Shown here: one piece after another, positions 26,655 to 35,236 of the stretch | Layout: the number at the start of each line of letters is the position of its first letter | How positions within the stretch are numbered: position 1 is the first letter of the stretch | Assembly (NCBI GenBank): GCA_000949895.1 | Contig: JWIT01000008.1 | Location: forward strand, 183,966 to 247,965 | Direction of reading: 5' to 3' | Source: Agrobacterium arsenijevicii | GTDB taxonomy: Bacteria; Pseudomonadota; Alphaproteobacteria; Rhizobiales; Rhizobiaceae | DNA: 64,000 nt | Position numbers and translations under genes: made by a program | The notes under the pieces: generated by a model | Told to the model about the DNA's origin: nothing | The model's input: only the letters and a program-made list of their open reading frames with translations | Database searches by the model: none

Positions 26655-27778
26655 TATTCGACCGCCTGACCAAAGCTGTCGCCGATGAGGCGCGTCCAGC
26701 TTTCACCACAAAAGCCGTTGAAAAAAGCCGTTCCATCCGTCGCCGCCTTGACGAGGTCCGCGTTGCGCGAATGCACGATGGTCGATGACGCATGCAGGAA
26801 CGTACATTTCTTGCCAAGCATCGCCCGAAGAAGCGCCGGCTGGGTGCGGCCTCTGATCGCAACAAGACCACGCTCATAAGCATTGCGGATCAACCGGTCG
26901 ATGACGATCTGCTCTTGCCCCGGCACAGCCATGATCTGCACCGTCTGGCCAATGCCATTCGGATTGCCGTGGTAAAGAAAAAGCCCTATCGCCCTGCCCG
27001 CTCGGGCTCTCACGATCCGCTGGACCGGTTCGCCATGCAGACGTTTATGTCTGGCGTGATCGAGCATGGTCAACAGACCTTCCTCGCTCCACACCGGACG
27101 GAGCGGAAACTGCCCGACGAGTTCCCGCGCCAGGCGCGCGAATTCGGCATCACTCGCCTCTTCGTCGGTAAAGCTGTCCACCTTGTCTGGCTGCGATGCA
27201 TAATAGGACAATGCCCGCCCATGGCCACGCGCAGAAATGGTTCGATCGATGATCTTGCTGAGCGGCGTCAGCGCGCGGAAAGCGCTGGAAAAACGGGTAG
27301 CGGCAATTTCCAGCCCGAATGAGGCCGGGCGCAAGATCCGCAGCCAATCCAGACTGTAGGAGGCGAGCAGGTGGCCACGCATCGTCCTCCACATTTCGGC
27401 AGACACGTCGTTGATCGTCTCACCGAACGTCAGATCCTGAGGCCCGCCCAAAACCTCGCGTAGCAAACGCGCTCCGGCGAACGGATCAGTCTCACGGTCT
27501 TCAGCGACAAAGGAGGAGCAGACAGCGGCCTGGATATTCCGGCCATTGAGTTCCATCGCCACGGGAAATACGCCCAGAAATCCAGACACGCGGCCGTCGT
27601 CGCGCACGTAGACCTTGGAGTGGATATCCGGATTTATGTTCGAATTGTCGAGGAAGATGGTACGCAAATATGAGGTCAGATCATCGGACGCGGCCCCATC
27701 CTTCTTCCGTAAAAAACGGTGAAACATGTCAGCCACGGACACAAGATCGTCCGCAATAAATGAGCGTATTTGAGACAT
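26654..27778 (-). CDS. GNAT-like acyltransferase fold protein of unknown function
   Basis: A 374-residue protein starting MSQIRSFIADDLVSVADMFH, the opening strand-helix of many GNAT acetyltransferases, with YVRDDGRVSGFLGVFPVAME matching the beta2-beta4 region. A second GNAT-like half may be present (RIVRARAGRAIGLFLYHGNP; AVPGQEQIVIDRLIRNAYER), so a tandem-GNAT architecture is possible. It is first in the operon leading to the nadE-like gene. Its stop codon overlaps the next start by one base (TAATG). It could acylate an amine in the pathway; no catalytic residue can be named. Confidence 0.65.
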   Translation of the reverse strand: MSQIRSFIADDLVSVADMFHRFLRKKDGAASDDLTSYLRTIFLDNSNINPDIHSKVYVRDDGRVSGFLGVFPVAMELNGRNIQAAVCSSFVAEDRETDPFAGARLLREVLGGPQDLTFGETINDVSAEMWRTMRGHLLASYSLDWLRILRPASFGLEIAATRFSSAFRALTPLSKIIDRTISARGHGRALSYYASQPDKVDSFTDEEASDAEFARLARELVGQFPLRPVWSEEGLLTMLDHARHKRLHGEPVQRIVRARAGRAIGLFLYHGNPNGIGQTVQIMAVPGQEQIVIDRLIRNAYERGLVAIRGRTQPALLRAMLGKKCTFLHASSTIVHSRNADLVKAATDGTAFFNGFCGESWTRLIGDSFGQAVE

Positions 27779-27900
27779 ACTCGCCGCTTCTTGCCGGGTA
27801 GATGTTTAATCGCTAGTAATAATTATCCTATTCTGCCGCAGGCGTATTAATCAGAAGTTATGTGCCGGCGCATTTTCGCGTGATTGTGGCGTTTTGCAAA
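27779..27900 (-). promoter_or_regulatory. AT-rich upstream region of the GNAT/asnB operon
   Basis: Read on the minus strand, the region upstream of ATG 27778 contains an AT-rich block with GATAAT and TATTACT as candidate -10 elements around 27815-27830. No convincing -35 hexamer is seen, and the ribosome-binding site is weak (AAGAAG). I see no obvious operator palindrome. Confidence 0.3.
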
Positions 27901-27923
27901 CAATTTGGCGAATAATTTCAACC

Positions 27924-28017
27924 ATAGAGCGCGCCCGGTTTAAACGGAGTTTGGTGGACGCGCTCTATACCCTTGTTTTTACACATTTTCCGGACGTAAA
28001 AGTGCCACGTCCGGAAA
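27924..28017. terminator. Two tandem hairpins downstream of aconitase B
   Basis: Two perfect inverted repeats lie after the acnB stop (minus strand): ATAGAGCGCG/CGCGCTCTAT (27924-27933 with 27959-27968) and TTTCCGGACGT/ACGTCCGGAAA (27987-27997 with 28007-28017). The second begins only four bases past the acnB stop codon. Neither has a classical T tract, but together they probably end acnB transcription or protect its 3' end. Confidence 0.55.
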
Positions 28018-28021
28018 TGCT

Positions 28022-30811
28022 TTAGTATTGGACAGACAGGGCGTCGATCGGAGCAGCCTTCGGCGGCGCGAACTTGGTCAGATCGATGCCTTCGACGGCC
28101 GCCTTGTATTCCGCAGCACTCGGCGTGCGGCCAAGGATTGCCGACAGCACCACGACCGGGGTCGAGGCCAGCAGCGATTCACCCTTCTTCTCGGCGGTAT
28201 CTTCAACCACACGACCCTGGAACAGACGGGTCGAGGTTGCCAGAACGGTATCGCCCTTCTCCGCCTTTTCCTGGTTGCCCATGCACAGGTTGCAGCCCGG
28301 ACGCTCGAGATAGAGGATGTTCTCGTATTCGGTCCGGTTGGTGGTCTTCGGCTTCAGATCATCGAACTCGAAGCCCGAATATTTCTGCAGGATTTCCCAA
28401 TCGCCTTCGGCCTTCAGCTCATCGATGATGTTGTAGGTCGGCGCGGCGACGACCAGCGGCGCCTTGAACTCGACCTTGCCTTCGGTCTTCTCGATGTTCT
28501 TGAGCATTTGCGCGACGATCTTCATGTCGCCCTTATGCACCATGCACGAGCCCACGAAACCGAGGTCCACCTTCTTGGTGCCGCCATAGTAGGAGACCGG
28601 GCGGATCGTGTCGTGGGTGTAGCGCCGGGACACATCGGCGTTGTTCACGTCGGGGTCGGCAATCATCGGCTCGTCGATCACGTCCAGATCCACGACGACC
28701 TCGGCGAAATATTTCGCATTGGCATCGGGGGTCAGTGCAGGCTTTTCGCCCGAACGTATCTCGGCGATGCGCGCATCCGCCTTGGCGATCAAGCCCTTCA
28801 GCGTACCGACGGCATTGTCCATGCCCTTGTCGATCATGATCTGGATACGCGACTTGGCGATTTCCAACGACTCGATCAGCGTATCGTCCTGCGAAATGCA
28901 GATTGAGGCCTTGGCCTTCATCTCGGCCGTCCAGTCGGTAAAGGTGAAGGCCTGGTCGGCGAGCAGCGTGCCGATGTGGACTTCGATGATACGTCCCTGG
29001 AAGACGTTGTCGCCACATTGCTTGAGCATCTGCGCCTGGGTCGCATGGACCACGTCGCGGAAGTCCATATGCGGCTGCATCGTACCCTTGAAGGTCACCT
29101 TGACCGATTGCGGGATCGGCATCGTTGCCTCGCCGGTGGCCAGCGCCAGCGCCACAGTGCCCGAGTCGGCACCGAAGGCCACACCCTTGGACATGCGGGT
29201 ATGGCTGTCGCCGCCGATGATGATCGCCCAGTCGTCCACGGTGATGTCGTTCAGCACCTTATGGATCACGTCCGTCATCGAATGATAGACACCCTTCGGG
29301 TCGCGGGCGGTGATCACGCCGAAATTGTTCATGAAGGACATGAGTTTCGGAATGTTTACCTGGGCCTTCTTGTCCCAGACGGACGCCGTGTGGCAGCCCG
29401 ACTGGTAGGCGCCGTCCACGAGCGGCGAGATGACGGTGGCCGCCATCGCCTCAAGTTCCTGCGCGGTCATCAGACCCGTGGTGTCCTGCGAACCGACGAT
29501 GTTCACCGTTACGCGAACATCCGAGCCCGCATGCAGCACCTTGCCGGGGGTCACGCCAACGGCGTTGCGGTTGAAAATCTTCTCGACCGCCGTCAGGCCC
29601 TGACCTTCGACGGTGATTTCCTTGTTCGGCGCGAAGACCGGTGTGGCCTCAACGCCAAGCGTTTGGGCCGCAAATGTCTGCAGCTTCTTGCCAAAGACGA
29701 TGGCATAAGAGCTGCCGGCCTTCATGAACTCCATCTTCTGGGGCGTGAAGGCGCCAGCAACATCGACCAGCTCCTTGCCGTTCTCGTCACGGAGCTTTCT
29801 GTTCTTGGCGTCGATCTTGAGGACGGTGCCGGTCTCGACCGAATACTGCTGCTCAAGGATGGGGTTACCATCGTTGTTGAGGATCGGCTTGCCGTCTTCA
29901 CCGGTCTTCTTGGTCCAGTTCTTCAGGTTGATGCCGATGCCGCCGGTCACGTCGACCGTGGTCGCGAAGATCGGCGAGATGCCGTTGGTGCCTGCGACAA
30001 CCGGGGCGAAGTTGACGAAGGGCACATAGGGGCTGGCCTGCTTACCGGTCCAAAGCGCCACGTTGTTCACGCCCGACATACGCGACGAGCCCACGCCCAT
30101 CGTGCCCTTTTCGGCGATCATCATCACCCGCTTGTCCGGGTGCTGCTTCTGCAGCGCGACGATTTCCGCCTGCGCTTCCGGCGTGATCATACACTGGCCG
30201 TGCAATTCGCGGTCCGAACGCGAATGCGCCTGGTTGCCGGGGGACAGAAGGTCGGTCGAGATATCGCCTTCGGCGGCGATGAAGGTCACGACCTTGATCT
30301 CGTCCTCGACATCCGGAAGCTTGGTGAAGAACTCAGCCTTCGCGTAGCTTTCGAGAACGCCCTTCGCGACGGCATTGCCTGCCTTGAAGGCATCGCGCAG
30401 CCGGAACATGTCGGCGTCATAGAGGAAGACCTGCGTCTTCAGCACTTCACCCGCCTGCGTGGCAAGCCCGGCGTCATCACCGAGGGCAACGTCGAGCAGC
30501 ACTTCGATAGAGGGACCGCCCTTCATATGCGACAGCAGTTCGAGGGCGAAGGTCGGCGTAATCTCGGGAACAAGCGTTTCGCCGAGAATGATCTGCTTCA
30601 GAAAGGCCGCCTTGACGCCAGCGGCGCTCGTGGTGCCGGGCAAGGTGTTGTAGATGAAGAACTTGAGGGCATCCGGCCGATATTCGCTACCGGCATCCCT
30701 GATCAATGCAATGATTTCGCCGGTTAATCCGCCATCATCAATCGGCTTGGGAGCGAGCCCTTGAGTTTTTCTGCTTTCGATCTCAGCCAGGTAATCCAAG
30801 TAAAGGTTCAT
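28022..30811 (-). CDS. acnB: Aconitate hydratase B / 2-methylisocitrate dehydratase
   Basis: A 929-residue AcnB interconverting citrate and isocitrate. The N-terminal HEAT-like domain starts MNLYLDYLAEIESRK. The [4Fe-4S] cluster ligands are Cys756 (GSCMVHKGD) and Cys840/Cys843 (RPGCNLCMGNQ). Other AcnB blocks seen are IGGDSHTRMSKGVAFGADSG and HAGSDVRVTVNIVGSQDTTG. It is longer than the ~865-residue gammaproteobacterial enzyme. ATG 30811 is chosen because the family N-terminus begins there; the 55-codon upstream extension is unlike AcnB. It is a single-gene unit flanked by unrelated loci. The ribosome-binding site is weak. Confidence 0.95.
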   Translation of the reverse strand: MNLYLDYLAEIESRKTQGLAPKPIDDGGLTGEIIALIRDAGSEYRPDALKFFIYNTLPGTTSAAGVKAAFLKQIILGETLVPEITPTFALELLSHMKGGPSIEVLLDVALGDDAGLATQAGEVLKTQVFLYDADMFRLRDAFKAGNAVAKGVLESYAKAEFFTKLPDVEDEIKVVTFIAAEGDISTDLLSPGNQAHSRSDRELHGQCMITPEAQAEIVALQKQHPDKRVMMIAEKGTMGVGSSRMSGVNNVALWTGKQASPYVPFVNFAPVVAGTNGISPIFATTVDVTGGIGINLKNWTKKTGEDGKPILNNDGNPILEQQYSVETGTVLKIDAKNRKLRDENGKELVDVAGAFTPQKMEFMKAGSSYAIVFGKKLQTFAAQTLGVEATPVFAPNKEITVEGQGLTAVEKIFNRNAVGVTPGKVLHAGSDVRVTVNIVGSQDTTGLMTAQELEAMAATVISPLVDGAYQSGCHTASVWDKKAQVNIPKLMSFMNNFGVITARDPKGVYHSMTDVIHKVLNDITVDDWAIIIGGDSHTRMSKGVAFGADSGTVALALATGEATMPIPQSVKVTFKGTMQPHMDFRDVVHATQAQMLKQCGDNVFQGRIIEVHIGTLLADQAFTFTDWTAEMKAKASICISQDDTLIESLEIAKSRIQIMIDKGMDNAVGTLKGLIAKADARIAEIRSGEKPALTPDANAKYFAEVVVDLDVIDEPMIADPDVNNADVSRRYTHDTIRPVSYYGGTKKVDLGFVGSCMVHKGDMKIVAQMLKNIEKTEGKVEFKAPLVVAAPTYNIIDELKAEGDWEILQKYSGFEFDDLKPKTTNRTEYENILYLERPGCNLCMGNQEKAEKGDTVLATSTRLFQGRVVEDTAEKKGESLLASTPVVVLSAILGRTPSAAEYKAAVEGIDLTKFAPPKAAPIDALSVQY

Positions 30812-30991
30812 CGCAATCCCAACGTCATGAGGTGTATGGCGCTGAAACGCAGCGCCACCAAACACTATTGTTAATCGGCCCAGGGTCCTATGGATTTCGA
30901 GTACGTCAACCAAGGCCGGAAGGCAAGATACCGCATTCTGTTTGTTTCTGTCATCGATATGGGAACAGGGAAACACGCGGGCAAGGACGCG

Positions 30992-32014
30992 TCAAATGAA
31001 GGCCGTAGCCGGCACCGGAGCCGCGGGATTGATAAGGCCCGCCTGCCGCAATTCGCGCCAGAAATCGGCAGGCACCTGTTCCGCGAAGGCCGCGCTATCT
31101 TCCGCGATGCGAGCCGGCTGGCTGGCGCCCGGAATAACGCCGGCGACGGCGGGATTGGCCAGCGCGAAATGCAGACCGGCGGCCTTCATGCTGACGCCAT
31201 AGCGCTCGGCAATCGCCTTGATCCGGGCAACCTTGTCGAGAATCTGCGGTGTCGCCGGCGCATATTCGAAGTTCGGGCCGCCGACCAGTGCGCCGGAACT
31301 ATAGGGGCCTCCGACGACGATGCCGAGACCGCGCTCCGCGACCAGAGGCATCACCCGTTGAAGCGCGCGGTCGTGATCCAGCAGCGTATAACGACCAGCG
31401 AGCAGGAACCCGTCCGGACGTGGCTCCTCTAGCCCGAGCAGGAGTTCGATCGGCTCGACGCGGTTCACCCCGAGACCCCAGGCCTTGATGACACCCTCGT
31501 CACGCAGACGATCGAGAACCCTGAACGCACCGTTGCGGGCACTCTCGAACACGCTCAGCCACTCATCGCCGTAAAAATCCTGAGCAACGTCGTGCACCCA
31601 GACGATCTCGATACGGTCGGTCTTCAGCCGCTCGAGGCTACCCTCGATCGAACGCAGCGTCGCATCCGCGGAATAGTCATTCACAACCTTGTTGGCACGG
31701 CCGTATTTGAAGACACCGTTCTCGCCGAAACCGCTGGCGCTGGCGTCTTCGATCTCGTCGAGCACGAGCCGGCCTACCTTGGTGCTGATTACATATTGGT
31801 CGCGCGGCTTGTCCGCGAGCGCTTCGCCCATGCGGATTTCTGCAAGACCCGCGCCGTAGAAGGGTGCGTTGTCGAAATAGCGTATCCCGTCGTTCCAGGC
31901 CGCCTCCACCGTCGCCAGCGCCTCCTCCTCGGGAATGGCGCGAAACATGTTGCCAAGCGGCGCTGCCCCAAACCCGAGTCGGCTGGGGAGAAAATCCTTA
32001 AGTGCCATTTTCAT
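30992..32014 (-). CDS. Aldo/keto reductase, D-threo-aldose 1-dehydrogenase/pyridoxal dehydrogenase-like
   Basis: A 340-residue NAD(P)-dependent oxidoreductase. The tetrad of the aldo/keto reductase superfamily is visible: Asp in YFDNAPFYGAG, Tyr in FYGAG, Lys in ISTKVGRLV and His in IVWVHDVAQD. LGFGAAPLGNMFRAI at the N-terminus is typical of L-fucose/D-threo-aldose 1-dehydrogenases and pyridoxal 4-dehydrogenase. ATG 32014 or ATG 32008 could start translation; both follow GGAAGGAA. It lies downstream of a LacI regulator in a sugar locus, so oxidation of an aldose to its lactone is the likely role. Confidence 0.85.
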   Translation of the reverse strand: MKMALKDFLPSRLGFGAAPLGNMFRAIPEEEALATVEAAWNDGIRYFDNAPFYGAGLAEIRMGEALADKPRDQYVISTKVGRLVLDEIEDASASGFGENGVFKYGRANKVVNDYSADATLRSIEGSLERLKTDRIEIVWVHDVAQDFYGDEWLSVFESARNGAFRVLDRLRDEGVIKAWGLGVNRVEPIELLLGLEEPRPDGFLLAGRYTLLDHDRALQRVMPLVAERGLGIVVGGPYSSGALVGGPNFEYAPATPQILDKVARIKAIAERYGVSMKAAGLHFALANPAVAGVIPGASQPARIAEDSAAFAEQVPADFWRELRQAGLINPAAPVPATAFI

Positions 32015-32129
32015 CGTTCCTTCCTGGGTGTTGTCGGCGGGCATGCGATGCCGGCCGCTTGAGCAGTTGCCTGTTTCGAAGTCTGCGCGCTGGTGTCCAG
32101 GCGGCCGGATAAAACCCCGTGGCGCAAAT

Positions 32130-32157
32130 GCAGAATACCTCTATCGAGGGGTTCTGC
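32130..32157 (-). terminator. Hairpin downstream of the LacI regulator gene
   Basis: GCAGAA (32130-32135) pairs with TTCTGC (32152-32157), with most inner bases also pairing around a TATC loop. It lies about 80 bases after the lacI-type stop and before the aldo/keto reductase gene on the minus strand, followed by a short ATTT. It may partly terminate transcription between the two genes. Confidence 0.45.
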
Positions 32158-32238
32158 CGAAATGAAATCGAGGGGCGGTGTTCCCTGCCTTCTGCGTGAA
32201 GACTGCCGGAGGCGCTCTGACAGTTCGGGCGTCAGACC

Positions 32239-33300
32239 TCACTCGATATCTTTCAGGGCATCCAGCGGCCCGGTCAGCGCCGTGCGCGGTGGCACAAGCG
32301 TTGGCGGCACGAGATATGTGACGGCTGGGCGGTTATCCGCTTCGAGGATCGCAAACCCCTTGGCGATCATCGCTTCGCTATCCTGCCGGATCATGAACAC
32401 GGGAAAAGGCAGGAAGGAGCCGAAGGGATCGTAGTCGTAGCAGCCGACAACGGTATCGGTCAGGGTCTCCTGTGGGTGATGGGCGAGGAAGCGCATCAGA
32501 CCTTCAAGATTGATCGAGGAGTTGACGAAGAAGACGCGTGGCAGCTTGCCGTGGTCCTCGTAGAAGGCTTCGAAGGCGCGCGCGGTCATGCCGGGAGAAT
32601 ACCCTGTCGACCGGATGCAGTCGTCGCGGTCGTCGCCGCCAAGCATCGAGCGCTTCATGTCCCGGAAACCGCGGATACGTTCGCGGCTTGCGTGGTCATC
32701 ACGCCCGCCGAACAGATAGATATCATCAGGTCCGACCACGCCGTCCCGTTGCGCTCGCTCGATAATCGCTTGCGTCAACTGGCGGGCACCCTCGTAATTG
32801 TCGCTGATGACAGAGGGGGCTTTGGTGCCCGGAAGGTCGATATTGACGTGGCGCAGCCCCGCTTTCTCACAGATTTCGTGCACGCCATCAGGGTCCGTCG
32901 CACCCACGATGAATAGCTCGTCGATCGAGTAGGAAATCAGTGTTTCCACCACACGACGTTCCTCCTCCGGGTCGCGGCAGGCGCTGACGACAACAGGGCA
33001 TTGGCCACGGGTCCTCACCTGCGCTTCGAAATTCTGCGCCATGGCGGAAAAATAGCGATTGTCGTAGACTGGCAAAAGCAGGCCGACGAGGCCCGAACGG
33101 GAGGAGCGAAGGCCACGGGCCTGCATATTTGCCGTATACCCACGCTCTTCAGCTAACTTCTGTATGAGTTGCGCCGTCGCTTCCTTGATGCGGCGTTTGC
33201 GCCAGCTTCCGTTGAGCACCGCGCTAACTGTCGAAGGGGAGCTGCCCGAGAGGACCGACAGATCGTAGATCGTCGCCTTCTTCTTGCTGGTTTCAGTCAT
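32239..33300 (-). CDS. LacI-family transcriptional regulator
   Basis: A 353-residue regulator. The N-terminal helix-turn-helix reads ATIYDLSVLSGSSPSTVSAV with the hinge region NGSWRKRRIKEATAQLIQ and GYTANMQARGLRSSRSGLVG, as in LacI/GalR proteins. The rest is a periplasmic-binding-protein-like sugar sensor. ATG 33300 follows AAGGAA; the in-frame extension to 33357 runs into the operator region. It is divergent from the epimerase gene, with a 20-base near-palindrome in between that is the likely binding site. It probably controls the epimerase and the aldo/keto reductase. Confidence 0.9.
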   Translation of the reverse strand: MTETSKKKATIYDLSVLSGSSPSTVSAVLNGSWRKRRIKEATAQLIQKLAEERGYTANMQARGLRSSRSGLVGLLLPVYDNRYFSAMAQNFEAQVRTRGQCPVVVSACRDPEEERRVVETLISYSIDELFIVGATDPDGVHEICEKAGLRHVNIDLPGTKAPSVISDNYEGARQLTQAIIERAQRDGVVGPDDIYLFGGRDDHASRERIRGFRDMKRSMLGGDDRDDCIRSTGYSPGMTARAFEAFYEDHGKLPRVFFVNSSINLEGLMRFLAHHPQETLTDTVVGCYDYDPFGSFLPFPVFMIRQDSEAMIAKGFAILEADNRPAVTYLVPPTLVPPRTALTGPLDALKDIE

Positions 33301-33366
33301 ACACGTTCCTTTCCGTCTCCCTTTCAATTGATCCACTTGACGAAGGCCCAATACCATCTAATAATT

Positions 33367-33408
33367 TTGCACCATCGATTGTGCAAATAAGAAATATCGA
33401 TTGTGCGA
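33367..33408. promoter_or_regulatory. LacI-type operator: 20-base near-palindrome plus second half-site
   Basis: Positions 33367-33386 read TTGCACCATCGATTGTGCAA, which equals its own complement except for one position pair. A second copy of the right half, TATCGATTGTGCG, occurs at 33395-33408, about two helical turns away. The central CG within an even-length palindrome is the normal LacI-family operator shape, and the site lies between the divergent LacI and epimerase genes. Confidence 0.75.
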
Positions 33409-33484
33409 GATGGTTCGCCACCCTTCGACGGCTTCAGGCGTATGTTGCCCGTCTCCGTCGCGCTCTAAATAGGAGGATACCACC

Positions 33485-34333
33485 ATGGAAGGTTTCGGCG
33501 TTCACACCAGCATGTGGACCATGAACTGGGATCGCGCAGGCGCGGAAAAGGCGATTGCCGGCGCGGTACATTACAAGATGGACTTCATCGAGGTCGCACT
33601 GCTGAATGCGCCTGCCGTCGACGCAAAGCACACCCGCGACCTGCTTGAAAAAAACAAGCTGCGCGCCGTCTGCTCACTCGGTCTTCCAGAGCATGCATGG
33701 GCCTCCGTTCGCCCGGAACAGGCAATCGAATATCTGAAGGTGGCAATCGACAAGACCGCTGAAATGGGCGCCGAAGCGCTTTCCGGTGTCATCTTCGGCG
33801 GCATCGGCGAGCGGACCGGCGTGCCGCCGACTGAGGCCGAATACGACAATATCGCCAAAGCGCTTGATGCCGCCGCCAAACATGCAAAGGCATATGGCAT
33901 CCAGCTCGGCGTCGAAGCCGTCAACCGTTATGAGAATCATCTGATCAATTCGGCTCGGCAGGCGGTTGATATGGTGGAGCGCGTCGGTGCGGACAATATC
34001 TTCGTCCATCTCGACACCTATCATATGAACATCGAGGAGAAAGGCGCCGCAAATGGCATCCTCATCGCCCGTGATCACCTGAAATATATCCACCTGTCGG
34101 AGAGCGATCGCGGTACCCCCGGTTACGGCAATGTGCCTTGGGACGAAATCTACGCCGCACTTGCCGCCATCGGCTTCAAGGGAGGTCTCGCCATGGAGAG
34201 CTTCATCAACATGCCACCGGAAGTGGCCTATGGCCTCGCCGTCTGGCGTCCGGTAGCGCGCGACATGGAAGAGGTCATGGACAAAGGACTTCCGTTCCTG
34301 CGCAACAAAGCCGAGCAATACGGGCTGATCTGA
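33485..34333 (+). CDS. Ketose 3-epimerase-like sugar isomerase (D-tagatose/allulose 3-epimerase family)
   Basis: A 282-residue TIM-barrel protein of the xylose-isomerase-like superfamily. The metal and catalytic residues of ketose 3-epimerases are recognisable: Glu in GVEAVNRYENHLIN, Asp and His in HLDTYHMNIEE, His and Arg in HLSESDRGTPGYG, and Glu in GGLAMESFIN. The close fit to Agrobacterium D-psicose 3-epimerase in these blocks supports inversion at C3 of a free ketose. AGGAGG precedes ATG 33485. It is transcribed alone toward a strong terminator and is probably controlled by the adjacent LacI protein. Confidence 0.85.
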   Translation: MEGFGVHTSMWTMNWDRAGAEKAIAGAVHYKMDFIEVALLNAPAVDAKHTRDLLEKNKLRAVCSLGLPEHAWASVRPEQAIEYLKVAIDKTAEMGAEALSGVIFGGIGERTGVPPTEAEYDNIAKALDAAAKHAKAYGIQLGVEAVNRYENHLINSARQAVDMVERVGADNIFVHLDTYHMNIEEKGAANGILIARDHLKYIHLSESDRGTPGYGNVPWDEIYAALAAIGFKGGLAMESFINMPPEVAYGLAVWRPVARDMEEVMDKGLPFLRNKAEQYGLI

Positions 34334-34343
34334 CCCCGATATG

Positions 34344-34376
34344 CCGCATCCCTCGATCACGGATCAGGGGATGCGG
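34344..34376 (+). terminator. Rho-independent terminator after the epimerase gene
   Basis: CCGCATCCC (34344-34352) pairs with GGGATGCGG (34368-34376), followed by TAAAGTCTTTTT. The stem plus T run lies 11 bases after the epimerase stop and before the converging HAD gene. Confidence 0.8.
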
Positions 34377-34393
34377 TAAAGTCTTTTTGTTGC

Positions 34394-35236
34394 TCACACC
34401 GTGAACCGATCCATCAGGAAATCGGGACGAACACCATATCCGGCGGCAATATCAGCCAGATCGGTGTCGGGCTTTTCCGCAAGGATACCGGTCCTGACAA
34501 GGCAAGAGGCAAGGCCGGCGCCGGAGGCCCCGGCAATATCATGTTCGAGGCTGTCGCCAATACACACGATACGACCCGGAGACGAGTTCTTTAATAGCGA
34601 CTGCGCATGCTCGTAAATCGCAGGATAAGGCTTGCCGAACCAGCGAACCGGGCCGCCAAGTTCCTGATAGGCAAGCGCAATGCTGCCGGCACCCGGTGCG
34701 ACACGCCCGCCGGGCGCCAGCTTGTGACGATCGGGATTGGTGCAGTAGCACGGCACGCCGCGTCGCGCGGCCGGTTCCAGCTTTTCGCGGTAGGCCGAGA
34801 GCGGGATCGTCTCAGCTTCGCTTCCGGAAATGATCACGATGTCGGCGATGTCGGCATCTTCGACACTTTCAAAACCGAGGCGGTCAGCGAGATTGCGATC
34901 AAGGCCACTGGAGATGGTGAGGCAGCGCATGCGCCCGCTTCGCTCCGCTGCTTCCCGAGCCAGAATGGCGTGGGCGACATCGCCAGAGGTGAGAAAATGA
35001 TCGAAACCCGCGCGATCAAAACCAAGCTTTACCAGCCGCTCCGCGTTGTAATCGCCGCTACGACCCGAATTTGAAAGAATGATAATGGTCTTGCCTGAAG
35101 ACTTCAGATGCAGCAGCGCATCGTTGGCGCCCGGATAGGCACGCTCGTCATCCCGCAACACGCCGAACTGGTCGATGAGGAATGCATCGTAGCGGGCGGC
35201 CAGCGCAGCGAGAGTCGTATAGGGTGCAATGCTCAT
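34394..35236 (-). CDS. HAD-superfamily class IIA hydrolase (TIGR01459-like)
   Basis: A 280-residue phosphatase-type HAD protein. Motif I reads LIDQFGVLRD: the nucleophile Asp22 is present but the usual +2 aspartate is Phe24, as in the TIGR01459 subgroup where an aromatic residue is common there. Motif II is IILSNSGR, and the C-terminal metal motif is CIGDSLEHDIAGA. ATG 35236 overlaps the kinase stop (ATGA). It is the last gene of an aldolase-kinase-HAD operon, so it may dephosphorylate a sugar phosphate or clear a side product. The actual substrate is unknown. Confidence 0.82.
   Translation of the reverse strand: MSIAPYTTLAALAARYDAFLIDQFGVLRDDERAYPGANDALLHLKSSGKTIIILSNSGRSGDYNAERLVKLGFDRAGFDHFLTSGDVAHAILAREAAERSGRMRCLTISSGLDRNLADRLGFESVEDADIADIVIISGSEAETIPLSAYREKLEPAARRGVPCYCTNPDRHKLAPGGRVAPGAGSIALAYQELGGPVRWFGKPYPAIYEHAQSLLKNSSPGRIVCIGDSLEHDIAGASGAGLASCLVRTGILAEKPDTDLADIAAGYGVRPDFLMDRFTV

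Noticed and set aside
28976..30727. 583-residue plus-strand open frame inside acnB
   Set aside because: Entirely antisense to acnB, with no recognisable domain; long shadow frames are expected opposite strongly biased high-GC genes.
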